From positions 1-58,846 of the forward strand of contig JBJOMN010000043.1 of the NCBI GenBank assembly GCA_046052345.1: a stretch of 58,846 bases of DNA, written 5' to 3'. This document shows, piece after piece, positions 25,965 to 34,737 of this stretch (positions are counted from its first letter, which is position 1; each line of letters begins with the position of its first letter). Under the pieces are notes generated by a model, which was not told where the DNA came from, ran no database searches, and saw only the letters and a program-made list of their open reading frames with translations. Source of the DNA: Pollutiaquabacter sp046052345 (GTDB lineage: Bacteria > Bacteroidota > Bacteroidia > AKYH767-A > 2013-40CM-41-45). A program made the translations under genes and the position numbers.

Positions 25965-27596
25965 TCATGTTTGGATGACGCCTACGTTGTAGGACGCCTT
26001 TATGGGAGCATGGTCGGCCGCTTCGATACCCATAGAAATCCACTTGCGGGTCTCTTGCGGTTCGATGACCGCATCCACCCACAGCCGTGCAGCGGCGTAG
26101 TAGGGGGTCATCTGGTGGTTGTATCTGTCGGTGATCTTCTTCAACAGGTCCTGTTCCTCCTCCTTGCTGATCTCCTTTCCGCTCGATTTCATGGAGCTGA
26201 CCTGGATCTGAAGCAGCGTCTTGGCAGCCTGGGCCCCTCCCATGACGGCGATCTGCGCAGTGGGCCAGGCGGCAATCAGTCGAGGGTCGTAAGCCTTGCC
26301 GCACATCGCATAATTCCCGGCACCGAAACTGTTGCCGATAATAACGGTGAACTTAGGAACGACGGAGTTGCTCATGGCGTTCACCAGTTTCGCGCCGTCC
26401 TTGATGATTCCTCCGTGCTCACTGCGGGAACCGACCATGAATCCCGTGACATCCTGCAGAAAAACCAAAGGGATCTTACGCTGGTTGCAGTTCATGATGA
26501 AGCGCGCAGCTTTATCGGCAGAATCTGAGTAAATGACTCCTCCGAACTGCATCTCGCCTTTCTTGCTCTTTACTACTTTCCGTTGGTTCGCAACAATGCC
26601 TACCGCCCAGCCATCGATACGGGCGAGCCCGCACAAGATGCTCTGCCCGAACTTCTCCTTGTATTCCTGGAACTCGGAATCATCTACCAGTCGCGCAATC
26701 ACCTCGCGCATGTCGTACTGCTTCGTAGGATCCGTAGGGACGATGCCGTACAACTCTTTCGGATCCTTGGCGGGCTCTGCCGGTTTCTCCCGGTTGAACC
26801 CTGCCTTCTCGAAAGATCCGATCCGCTTGAAAATTCCTTTGATATAGTCCAGAGCGGCTTTATCGTCCGGGAACTTGTTGTCTGTCACCCCGGAAATCTC
26901 ACATTGCGTAGTAGCGCCGCCCAAGGTCTCGTTGTCGATATCCTCGCCGATAGCGGCTTTGACAAGGTAGGAGCCGGCCAGGAAAATCGATCCTGTCTTG
27001 TCCACGATCAGCGCTTCGTCGCTCATGATCGGCAGATAGGCGCCTCCCGCCACGCAACTGCCCATGATGGCTGCCACCTGAAGGATGCCCATCGAGGACA
27101 TGATGGCGTTATTACGGAAAATACGTCCAAAGTGCTCCTTGTCCGGGAATATCTCGTCCTGCATGGGCAGGAACACTCCTGCGCTGTCTACAAGATAGAT
27201 GATCGGGAGCCTGTTCTCCATGGCAATCTCCTGTGCCCTGAGATTCTTTTTTCCGGTCATAGGAAACCACGCTCCGGCCTTCACAGTGGCGTCGTTGGCG
27301 ACAATCACACATTGCCTGCCGGACACATAACCGATTCCGCAAACGACTCCGGCGGACGGACAGCCGCCATATTCTTCGTACATGCCGTCGGCGGCCAGCG
27401 CTCCTATCTCAATGAAAGGCTTGCCGGAGTCGATAAGATAATCGATTCGCTCCCGGGCCAGCAGCTTGCCCTGGCTCTTTTGCTTTTCGGCGTTCTTCTT
27501 CCCGCCGCCCTGACGCACCGTCAAGAGTTTCTGCCGCAACCGGTCCACCAGCTGCCGCATCTGGTCTTCATTCTTATTGAAATTCAAATCGGACAT
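25965..27596 (-). CDS. Acyl-CoA carboxylase beta subunit (methylcrotonyl-/propionyl-CoA type)
   Basis: A carboxyltransferase of about 543 residues that moves a carboxyl group from biotin to an acyl-CoA. Crotonase-fold halves are visible: GKLLARERIDYLIDSG, GGCPSAGVVCGIGYVSG, IMGSCVAGGAYLPIMSDEALIV and ETLGGATTQCEISGVTD in the first; the second has FGGVIYSDSADKAARF, IIGNSFGAGNYAMCGKAYDP and AVMGGAQAAKTLL. The ETLGGATT block resembles methylcrotonyl-CoA carboxylase beta. The ATG at 27596 is used: a TTG 21 nt upstream lies inside the -7 box, so it cannot be in the mRNA. The biotin-carboxylase/carrier subunit is not nearby. A MazG-like gene follows 6 bp later. Confidence 0.92.
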   Translation of the reverse strand: MSDLNFNKNEDQMRQLVDRLRQKLLTVRQGGGKKNAEKQKSQGKLLARERIDYLIDSGKPFIEIGALAADGMYEEYGGCPSAGVVCGIGYVSGRQCVIVANDATVKAGAWFPMTGKKNLRAQEIAMENRLPIIYLVDSAGVFLPMQDEIFPDKEHFGRIFRNNAIMSSMGILQVAAIMGSCVAGGAYLPIMSDEALIVDKTGSIFLAGSYLVKAAIGEDIDNETLGGATTQCEISGVTDNKFPDDKAALDYIKGIFKRIGSFEKAGFNREKPAEPAKDPKELYGIVPTDPTKQYDMREVIARLVDDSEFQEYKEKFGQSILCGLARIDGWAVGIVANQRKVVKSKKGEMQFGGVIYSDSADKAARFIMNCNQRKIPLVFLQDVTGFMVGSRSEHGGIIKDGAKLVNAMSNSVVPKFTVIIGNSFGAGNYAMCGKAYDPRLIAAWPTAQIAVMGGAQAAKTLLQIQVSSMKSSGKEISKEEEQDLLKKITDRYNHQMTPYYAAARLWVDAVIEPQETRKWISMGIEAADHAPIKASYNVGVIQT

Positions 27597-27614
27597 ATTC
27601 GTAACCAAGTCGGC

Positions 27615-27622
27615 CAAATGTA
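27615..27622 (-). promoter_or_regulatory. -7 promoter box (TACATTTG) of the carboxylase operon
   Basis: Perfect TAnnTTTG on the minus strand, 18 nt before the ATG at 27596. It fixes the start of the carboxylase downstream of the longer TTG-initiated frame. Confidence 0.6.
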
Positions 27623-27802
27623 GTCAGGAAAGCACCCGCAGGTACAAGCGCATTCCCTGTTTTTTTAACATGAAAGTAAGGGGGTTTTCCACTGAAAAAG
27701 TCAATCATTGCATTTACGGGCTTATCTACCCGCCGCGATGGTTCATATCCGCAGGAAGTGCAGGTCGGAAGTTTCTCTCCGATTATTTTTAAGGCCTATT
27801 CT

Positions 27803-27810
27803 TATCTTTG
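27803..27810 (+). promoter_or_regulatory. -7 promoter box (TATCTTTG) abutting the BNR-protein start
   Basis: Perfect TAnnTTTG ending 4 nt before the ATG at 27815. Transcription would begin at or within a base or two of the start codon, so the mRNA should be leaderless. Confidence 0.6.
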
Positions 27811-27814
27811 GTAT

Positions 27815-30502
27815 ATGCGTATTTGCAAAGTATTTATTCTTCTTTCGTCCTTGCCGGTTTTTCTCCAGACATCGGTATTGACTGCTCAACCCTTCGAAGT
27901 GCGTCCGGACGCAGAAGGGCACTTCAGCTTCCGGCAATACCAGCGCGGATTTAACGAATGGAGGCAGGTCACGGACCTTTCCCGGGAAAAAAACTGGAAG
28001 TACCTGAGGCGATGGGAGCAGGAGGTCCAGTACCATACGGATGGAAGCGGAGAAGTCGCCGGCACAGAGGATTACCTGAAGGCTCTGGTTGAACACGCCT
28101 CGACTTCCAACGTTACGTTCCGCAGTGCGTCATCCGGTCTCTGGTATCCGGTCGGGCCGTTCAATGTCCCTGTCAATCAGACCGGGTATATGCAGAACGG
28201 AATCGGCCGTGTCAACTGTACTGCTTTTCATCCCACGGATCCGAACAAATGGTACGTGGGTGTGGCCCAGGGCGGACTGTGGAGGACCACCGACGACGGA
28301 GCCAGTTATACGCCGTTAACGGACAATCTTCCCATCAACCGCATTTCCGACATCGCCATCAATCCCGTGAATCCGGATGTTATCTATATCTCCTTATGCG
28401 ATTTCGAGTACGTCGGCGTAGGATTAGGATTGGATGGCAGGAAGAGGCACACGCATTACGGTCTGGGCGTTTATAAGTCCGTGAACGGAGGCAATACCTG
28501 GTCTCCGACCGGCTTGAGTTTTCAATTGGACGACGGCGATAGATCTTTGATACGAAAAATCGTCATCGATCCTTCAAACACCAACCGACTGCTGGCCTGT
28601 GGGGTCGGCGGGATGTTCCGATCTGTAGACGGCGGAGCTTCGTGGACCAACCAGCTGGACTCGCTCTTCTGGGACATGCTTCAGGATCCTGCTAATCCTC
28701 AAAAGATCTATGCCGCTACAGGTTGGGTCAAGAATGCCAACAAAGGATCTGCCGGAATTTACGTGTCCAACGATTTCGGATTGACCTGGAATCTTCTTCC
28801 GACCGGCATCCCTGCACGCGGAACCGTGCAGCGCGTGAAATTGGCGCAGTCGGCCGTCAATCCTTCAAGGCTATACGCCCTTACGGTTGACACTCGCGGC
28901 GGGCTATATGCTGTTTATCGGAGTGACAACGGAGGCACGACATGGTACCAAACCTCTAATACCTTGAATCTGCTCGGTTACAACGACGGGACAGGCAATG
29001 GCGGTCAGGGTAATTACGATATCGGGTTTTATGTCCATCCGCGGAATCCCGATGTAGTATATGCCGGCGGTATCAACCTTTGGGCTTCAACGGACGGAGC
29101 CCAGACCTTCAATCCCGCTTCATACTGGACATCCGATTACGGGCCTTCCATTCATGCCGACATCCATGATCTCAGAGCACACCCTTTGACCGGACAATGG
29201 TATGTGAGCAACGACGGAGGAGTGGACCGTACGGATTCAATTCAGCCGGTCAGTTGGAATTATTTACAAAACGGCGGCACCTTTCCAACGCTTTGGGAGC
29301 ACATGAGCGATGGAATGAATGTGACTTCCTTTTACAGGCTCTCCGGTTCACGTAACACCAACGGGCAGTTAGTTGCAGGCGCTCAGGACAATGCTACAGT
29401 CTTTTTCGACGGAACGGTGTGGAGCACGGTATACGGCGGAGACGGGATGGACAACGTCATGGACTCCGTACAGGGGGATTCTTTCGTGGCCTCCTATCAG
29501 TTCGGCCGATTTGCAAAGACCTATGACGGAGGGGCAAGCTTTGCGTATTGGTCGCCGAATTTGGATACTGAAAATGCGGAGTGGACGACTCCGATCGTTC
29601 AGGATCCGTTCAACCCGCAGGGTTATTATATCGGATTTGAAAATGTCGTAAAGTCTTCCGACGACGGTATGACCTGGGCCTCGATATCCTCTTTCCCGTC
29701 TGCCGGTCAGTACGGGAGTGAACTCTGTGCTATCACCGTCTCCCGCGCCAACCCGGGAGTCATCTATGCAGCGAGAAGGGTTCGCCACGAATATGGTCAG
29801 ACGGCACGTCTTTTCCGAACCTCCACTGCCGGCAACAGCTGGTCGGATATCACCCCCGGATTGCCGGACTCGCTTTATTTCACTTCGGTCGAAGCAGATC
29901 CTTCCGATGTGTCCCGTGCCTATGTTTCCATGGCCGGGCTGGTGGCCGGCCACAAAGTCTTCCGGACCGGCACCGCAGGCGTTACGTGGAGCAATATCAG
30001 CTTCAACCTCCCCAATGTTCCTGTTACCTGCGTACGAGTCGTTCCGGGTTCCGATGATCTTCTGGCGGCCACGGATATCGGGGTTTATCTTTTACCGGCC
30101 GGTGACACGGTCTGGGTGGAATACGGTACCGGATTACCGAACGTCATCGTCAGCGACATAGAATTCAATCCGGCATTGAATAAAGTATACGTCAGCACCT
30201 TCGGCAGAGGATTGTGGGCGACGGACCTCAGCGTCCTGGCTTCGAACGGCGCAACTCCTTCCGCTTCTTCGGGTTTGACTTTGCAGGTCCATCCGAATCC
30301 GGGGAACGGACTTTTTACGCTTACCGGAGATTTCCGGTCCGATGCCGAGTTGACCGTGGTTGACGTAAATGGGAGATTGGTACTGCGTCAGCCGACCGGT
30401 AAAGGCGTCACCAGGTTCCGGATCTCTTCATCTCCCGGACTTTATTTTGCAGTAGTGCGCGACGGAGGCAAGATGTCGGTCAGCCGCTTTGTGCTGGACT
30501 GA
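27815..30502 (+). CDS. Sortilin/BNR-repeat beta-propeller protein with T9SS type A sorting domain
   Basis: An 895-residue secreted protein. A signal peptide (MRICKVFILLSSLPVFLQTS) is cut near VLTAQ. The body is a series of BNR/Asp-box repeats of the form S-x-DGG-x-[ST]W, as in YKSVNGGNTW, FRSVDGGASW, YRSDNGGTTW and KSSDDGMTWA, arranged like the ten-bladed Vps10/sortilin and xyloglucanase GH74 propellers. A T9SS sorting domain ends the protein (LQVHPNPGNG near residue 815). Whether it is a hydrolase or a binding protein is open; no catalytic pair was identified. The start at 27815 is supported by the signal peptide and the promoter; a longer frame from 27758 would span the -7 box. Confidence 0.9.
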   Translation: MRICKVFILLSSLPVFLQTSVLTAQPFEVRPDAEGHFSFRQYQRGFNEWRQVTDLSREKNWKYLRRWEQEVQYHTDGSGEVAGTEDYLKALVEHASTSNVTFRSASSGLWYPVGPFNVPVNQTGYMQNGIGRVNCTAFHPTDPNKWYVGVAQGGLWRTTDDGASYTPLTDNLPINRISDIAINPVNPDVIYISLCDFEYVGVGLGLDGRKRHTHYGLGVYKSVNGGNTWSPTGLSFQLDDGDRSLIRKIVIDPSNTNRLLACGVGGMFRSVDGGASWTNQLDSLFWDMLQDPANPQKIYAATGWVKNANKGSAGIYVSNDFGLTWNLLPTGIPARGTVQRVKLAQSAVNPSRLYALTVDTRGGLYAVYRSDNGGTTWYQTSNTLNLLGYNDGTGNGGQGNYDIGFYVHPRNPDVVYAGGINLWASTDGAQTFNPASYWTSDYGPSIHADIHDLRAHPLTGQWYVSNDGGVDRTDSIQPVSWNYLQNGGTFPTLWEHMSDGMNVTSFYRLSGSRNTNGQLVAGAQDNATVFFDGTVWSTVYGGDGMDNVMDSVQGDSFVASYQFGRFAKTYDGGASFAYWSPNLDTENAEWTTPIVQDPFNPQGYYIGFENVVKSSDDGMTWASISSFPSAGQYGSELCAITVSRANPGVIYAARRVRHEYGQTARLFRTSTAGNSWSDITPGLPDSLYFTSVEADPSDVSRAYVSMAGLVAGHKVFRTGTAGVTWSNISFNLPNVPVTCVRVVPGSDDLLAATDIGVYLLPAGDTVWVEYGTGLPNVIVSDIEFNPALNKVYVSTFGRGLWATDLSVLASNGATPSASSGLTLQVHPNPGNGLFTLTGDFRSDAELTVVDVNGRLVLRQPTGKGVTRFRISSSPGLYFAVVRDGGKMSVSRFVLD

Positions 30503-30534
30503 GAACAGATCGTGCCTTTTCCCGGAGGAGATTC

Positions 30535-31338
30535 TCAGAAAGGTTCGAAAGTGAAATCGTTCACCACGACTTCGAATTCTTTCAGGTTATCGGGCTCGAT
30601 CGTCTGGAACAGCCAGATGTTGATGATCGCTTTTTCATTGTCCGGAATGTAAGGCTTCTTGAGCTTGAACCTGTATTCACGGATGGTCTCGTCCTTCTCG
30701 TTGACCGAATTGCCGGTAGCAGGATACCAGGAGCGGAAGTATACCTTGTTTTTGGTCACCCCGATGCTGTGAGAGCTTTTTCTTCCGAGATCGACATCGA
30801 AACGGTGGGTCTTGTCTTCCATCGGTTGCACGACGAACTGCGTGTTCAGGTTCTGTGGCAAGCCCCACTTCGAGATCTCCACATCCATTTCACTGTGATG
30901 ATTGTAGGTGTCGATATGATCGTAGAGGAACATCCCCACGACTACGTCCTTGTCCAATACCTGAGGAAATGCTTCCAGATGGAAAGTGTATTTGCCGTAT
31001 CCGAGCGTCTTCACCATGCATACCTCCGGACAGAACCATTCATCGTCCCTGTTGGTTATCCGGAGATGCAGCCTGCCTTGTGCGTCCGTCCAGACATTTT
31101 CTTTTTTGCCGGAGAAAAGGTTCGTGCCGGGGCCTGTCCGCTCCCCCTTTGAATCTTTTACCGACCAGTCATAACCGGCGAAACGGATGGTGTCCTTCAT
31201 CAGCTTCTGGAAATGACGGAGGGTATCCTTTCGGAGTGAGTCAGCCGGTAAGGACATCACAGGTAAGGTAAAGAGAAGATACGAAGCGATGAACAACAGG
31301 CAGGCAAGGCTGCCCGGACGGCGAAACATGCTTATCAT
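30535..31338 (-). CDS. Secreted GH16-like (concanavalin-fold) glycan-active protein
   Basis: A 267-residue exported protein with an N-terminal signal helix (LACLLFIASYLLFTLPVMS). The segment EMDVEISKWG (E150, D152, E154) matches the GH16 active-site pattern E-[hydrophobic]-D-[hydrophobic]-E, and the flanking FHLEAFP and GMFLYDHID strands fit the jelly roll. It may hydrolyse or merely bind a beta-glucan or galactan. Its ATG overlaps the xerD stop (ATGA), which is an unusual coupling; no obvious promoter of its own was seen. Start could also be the second Met four codons in. Confidence 0.72.
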   Translation of the reverse strand: MISMFRRPGSLACLLFIASYLLFTLPVMSLPADSLRKDTLRHFQKLMKDTIRFAGYDWSVKDSKGERTGPGTNLFSGKKENVWTDAQGRLHLRITNRDDEWFCPEVCMVKTLGYGKYTFHLEAFPQVLDKDVVVGMFLYDHIDTYNHHSEMDVEISKWGLPQNLNTQFVVQPMEDKTHRFDVDLGRKSSHSIGVTKNKVYFRSWYPATGNSVNEKDETIREYRFKLKKPYIPDNEKAIINIWLFQTIEPDNLKEFEVVVNDFTFEPF

Positions 31339-32234
31339 GCCCTTGGATGGTGTTTCAGGATAGTGGATCGTAAATAGTCCCTGTCCAAGTGGGTGTAGAT
31401 TTCCGTGGTCGTGATGGATTCATGTCCGAGCATCTCCTGTACGGCTCTCAGGTCGGCGCCTCCCTCGATGAGGTGAGTGGCGAAAGAATGCCGGAATGTG
31501 TGAGGGCTGATGTTCTTTTGCAGGTGTATTTTTTCCGCGAGACGCTTGATGACGGTGAATACCATGACGCGGGTGAGCCTTCGTCCCCTGTGGTTCAGGA
31601 AAACGAAGTCCTCGTTGCCGGGTTGGATCACCAAGTGGTTTCGGACACCCTCAAGGTACATTTTAATCTGTTTGGTCGCAACCTTGCCGATCGGCACAAG
31701 CCGTTCCTTATCGCCTTTTCCGGTGACACGTATGAAGCCGATTTCGCTGTGCAGGTTGGTAAGCTTCAGTCCGGTGAGCTCGCTGACACGCAATCCGCAG
31801 CTGTAAAGGGTTTCAAGCATAGCCTTGTTGCGGACTCCCTCGGGTTTGCTCAGGTCAATGGCGCCGATCAGCCGGTTGATGTCCTCCACCGATAAGGTGT
31901 CGGGCAGCTTACGTCCCAGTCTGGGCGACTCCAGCAATTGGGAAGGGTCGTTGGAGACGATATTCTCCATCAGGCAGTATTTGAAGAAGCTTTTTATGCC
32001 GGAAATTATCCGTGCCTGGCTGCGAGCACTGATTTTCCGTTCGTTGACGGATACAAGGAACTGCTGCAGATGGTCGTACGTGACCTGTGCCGGCGTAAGC
32101 TTCATGTCCGACTCTTCCAAGAACCCTGCCAACAGGGCGATGTCATGCAAATAAGCTTCCACCGAATTCGCGGAAAGCGAACGCTCGAGTTTCAGGTAGG
32201 TCTTGAAGCCCTTGATATGAACGCTCCAGTTCAA
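31335..32234 (-). CDS. xerD: Tyrosine recombinase XerD
   Basis: A 299-residue site-specific recombinase resolving chromosome dimers at dif with XerC. All catalytic residues are visible: R149 (SCGLRVSE), K173 (TGKGDKERL), H245 and R248 (HTFRHSFATHL), H271 (LGHESITTT) and nucleophile Y280 (EIYTH). N-terminal SAM-like DNA-binding domain about 1-90. The start is a TTG at 32234, supported by the family N-terminus NWSVHIKGFKTYLKLERSL and an in-frame stop 15 nt upstream. No recombination substrate or mobile element surrounds it, so it is the housekeeping Xer rather than an integron or transposon integrase. Confidence 0.95.
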   Translation of the reverse strand: MNWSVHIKGFKTYLKLERSLSANSVEAYLHDIALLAGFLEESDMKLTPAQVTYDHLQQFLVSVNERKISARSQARIISGIKSFFKYCLMENIVSNDPSQLLESPRLGRKLPDTLSVEDINRLIGAIDLSKPEGVRNKAMLETLYSCGLRVSELTGLKLTNLHSEIGFIRVTGKGDKERLVPIGKVATKQIKMYLEGVRNHLVIQPGNEDFVFLNHRGRRLTRVMVFTVIKRLAEKIHLQKNISPHTFRHSFATHLIEGGADLRAVQEMLGHESITTTEIYTHLDRDYLRSTILKHHPRA

Positions 32235-32333
32235 GGGGATGAAAGATTATTACTTGCAATATAGACGGCCGGTCCGGCGTATTTTCTCCGCTTCACGACC
32301 CTTTATCCACACCTTTTTACGGATTATTGTCCG

Positions 32334-32341
32334 TAATTTCG
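32334..32341 (+). promoter_or_regulatory. Possible -7 box (TAATTTCG) of aroQ
   Basis: One mismatch from TAnnTTTG, 8 nt before the aroQ ATG at 32350; implies a leader of only a few nucleotides. Confidence 0.45.
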
Positions 32342-32349
32342 TCACGGAA

Positions 32350-32787
32350 ATGCGAATCGCTATCATCAACGGCCCTAATCTTAACCTGCTGGGGGAAAGG
32401 GAACCTGAAATCTACGGATCCAGGAGTTTTGAGTCTTTCCTGGAGGAGCTTTGCGCTCAGTATCCCATCGTGGACTTCTCAAGTTTCCAGTCGAATGTGG
32501 AAGGAGAGTTGATCGATGCCTTACATGCCGCCCGGAAAGACGCAGACGGAATCATCCTGAACGCAGGCGGATATACGCATACTTCGGTGTCCATCGCCGA
32601 TGCCGTCGCCGCTATCCGTACACCCGTCATCGAAGTGCATCTTTCTAATATCCATGCCCGGGAGGAATTCCGTCACACCTCGCTGACCGCCCGGAACTGC
32701 CTGGGCGTCATCACGGGTTTCGGTCTGCTGTCCTACCGCCTGGCCGTGGAAGCCTTCCTGGAGAAGCGGACCGCCGGGGATTTGTGA
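32350..32787 (+). CDS. aroQ: 3-dehydroquinate dehydratase, type II
   Basis: A 145-residue dodecameric type II enzyme that dehydrates 3-dehydroquinate in the shikimate pathway. Signatures: IINGPNLNLLGEREPEIYG (catalytic Tyr22), the substrate-binding LNAGGYTHTSVSI and EVHLSNIHAREEFRHTS. The ATG at 32350 restores the normal family N-terminus; a longer frame from 32239 is unsupported and would overlap the promoter. Divergent from xerD, convergent with the DUF2723 gene 2 bp away. No other aro gene is nearby. Confidence 0.97.
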   Translation: MRIAIINGPNLNLLGEREPEIYGSRSFESFLEELCAQYPIVDFSSFQSNVEGELIDALHAARKDADGIILNAGGYTHTSVSIADAVAAIRTPVIEVHLSNIHAREEFRHTSLTARNCLGVITGFGLLSYRLAVEAFLEKRTAGDL

Positions 32788-32789
32788 TT

Positions 32790-34715
32790 TCATTTCAGTT
32801 TATAGGCGAAGGACATCGATTCCTTCAGGTCGCGCTGCATCCGCATCACCTTGTCCTTTGCCTGTTCCGCCTGAGCGAGGTGCCCATTGTCTTTGTTGGC
32901 CGCATAGAAAGAGATATGCTGGTCTAACATGGCCTGAAAATCCACCAGTTTGTCCAGACATGACGGGTCGTCGTATAGGAGCCGCGAAGAAAGGAAAGGA
33001 AAATCCATCCTCAGGAATTCAGTGGAGTAGGAGGAGTCAACGGCCCTGTCCGAGGAGAAGCAACCGGATACATATCGTGCCGGATCGTAGAATCCGTTTG
33101 TTCCGTACATATAATGGCAACGCGGATCCGTGAGCAGAACCCTGTTGCTTTCCTTGCAGGCGGTTTCCAGCCGTTTCACCAGTGCCTTGAAGTCCCTGTT
33201 CAGTTCAAACGTGTTCAAATCACATCCAGTGTTCACGATTTGGTAGGGATAGACCCTTCCCAGCGTCTCCACATACCGGTCATATTCCGGTTTTATCAGT
33301 TTGTAGAGCTCGGGATTGTCCAACGGAAGCAGGTGATGATGCGTGAATTTGAAATCATAGTGGATGACATCAAGGTCGGTGCGGAAGTCCTCCATGATCC
33401 TGTAGTAATAATACTGGATGACCGTCGTCCAGTCCGACAGCACTACCACGCTGTTCCGGGGTGCGGATTTGTCCAAAAGGTCCATGAGCGAATCACTTAC
33501 CGGATAGTTTGTCCGGTCGTGGTCGGGATAACTCCATACGACGGTGCCGATGAGCAAAAGAGGTATGATTATCAATAATTTGAGGCGTTCAAAATAGCGG
33601 TACACGGCATAGGCGATCGGTATGCTCAGTACCATGAAAGGCAAAAGGAGATAGGCATCCGTGTTCGCCCATTGGTTGTTGTTAAGCTGGTAAATAAGAA
33701 GCAGCAGGAAGTACGTGAGGACGGCAAAGGCGAGGCGGCCCGTCTTCCGCCTGAATAATTCGGCGATGCCGAGCAGGACAAAGGGGAGGAACCATAGGAA
33801 CTGACGGCCCGTCAACTGCAGGAAGTAGGGCAGTCGCGCTGCAATGACGGAGGAGGTCGTGTCGGTGATGTTCTTGGTATAGGCGCCGCCACGTATATGG
33901 TAAAAGAGCAGGTCCAGGTTTTCGGGTTTACCGAACATGAACGGATAGTCATTTTGCGCACGCCACATCAACCATCCGTAGGACAACAGTGTGAGTCCGG
34001 CGGAGATTGCCGTGAATTGCAGAAAGTGCCGTGACAGGACGGTGTTGAAGTAAGCAGCGAAGACACTTTTCTTTCCGGTTTTTTTCTTTTTCGATGCAGG
34101 TTGTTCGGCAGGGGCAGGGTCAAAGATGCCCTGCATGAAGAACAGCGGAACGAAGGGTGTGAAGACGATCATCGTGAGATGATGATTGCCCCAGCCCAAG
34201 GCCAGTCCTACGGCTGAGATGAGCATATTTCTAAACGTCGGCGATGACTGGTAACTGCAAAGTCCGTACATGAGCAAACCCATGGCGAACACCTGAAAGG
34301 GATAGACCTCGATGGTATTCGCCCATAGCCATGTCGTGTTGCCGAATGCAAAGACAGCTGCAGGAAAAAAAGCGGACAACTCCGATTTCCAGTCCGCTTT
34401 TCCTTCTTGGAGCCGGAGTGTGATTTTCCGTAATGCCAGGTAGAGCAATACTGCCGCCGTAGAGACCAGTACGGAGGAAAAAAGGTTGAGACGGACAATG
34501 GCATCGTCAAGGAAAAACTTGCTGATGCCGTTCCAAAGCATGCCGGAGAAAATGAAGGACGGGAACCCCGGTGAATGTGCGATGCTGCCCAATTGGATCA
34601 CCAGCGCGAATTCGGCGGCGTCATCGAACATCAGCGATTTTGAGGAGGTCGATACGTAGACGGAGAGTGTCCCTGCGAAAAGCAGCGCAGCCAGTAGCCA
34701 TTTTCTAGGATTCAT
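32790..34715 (-). CDS. DUF2723 (GT117) multi-pass membrane glycosyltransferase-like protein
   Basis: A 641-residue integral membrane protein. The N-terminus has the family hallmark FDDAAEFALVIQLGSIAHSPGFPSF, an acidic loop then a small-residue-rich motif as in GT-C enzymes, followed by about ten helices (to residue ~400) and a soluble C-terminal domain. DUF2723/GT117 proteins are abundant in Bacteroidota and are thought to transfer sugars from polyprenyl carriers to secreted proteins or glycans. A poly-Lys loop (KKKKTGKK) lies near residue 210. It is last in a YggS-EamA-DUF2723 run, 22 bp after the transporter. The acceptor is unknown. Confidence 0.85.
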   Translation of the reverse strand: MNPRKWLLAALLFAGTLSVYVSTSSKSLMFDDAAEFALVIQLGSIAHSPGFPSFIFSGMLWNGISKFFLDDAIVRLNLFSSVLVSTAAVLLYLALRKITLRLQEGKADWKSELSAFFPAAVFAFGNTTWLWANTIEVYPFQVFAMGLLMYGLCSYQSSPTFRNMLISAVGLALGWGNHHLTMIVFTPFVPLFFMQGIFDPAPAEQPASKKKKTGKKSVFAAYFNTVLSRHFLQFTAISAGLTLLSYGWLMWRAQNDYPFMFGKPENLDLLFYHIRGGAYTKNITDTTSSVIAARLPYFLQLTGRQFLWFLPFVLLGIAELFRRKTGRLAFAVLTYFLLLLIYQLNNNQWANTDAYLLLPFMVLSIPIAYAVYRYFERLKLLIIIPLLLIGTVVWSYPDHDRTNYPVSDSLMDLLDKSAPRNSVVVLSDWTTVIQYYYYRIMEDFRTDLDVIHYDFKFTHHHLLPLDNPELYKLIKPEYDRYVETLGRVYPYQIVNTGCDLNTFELNRDFKALVKRLETACKESNRVLLTDPRCHYMYGTNGFYDPARYVSGCFSSDRAVDSSYSTEFLRMDFPFLSSRLLYDDPSCLDKLVDFQAMLDQHISFYAANKDNGHLAQAEQAKDKVMRMQRDLKESMSFAYKLK

Positions 34716-34737
34716 CGCAACTTAAGGGTTAGGATTT

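Noticed and set aside
26583..27623. 346-codon plus-strand ORF opposite the acyl-CoA carboxylase
   Set aside because: Antisense shadow of a clear carboxyltransferase gene with its own promoter.
31335..32234. XerD-like recombinase as sign of an integron or integrative element
   Set aside because: Sequence is the housekeeping XerD type, with no att sites, gene cassettes, transposases or phage genes nearby.
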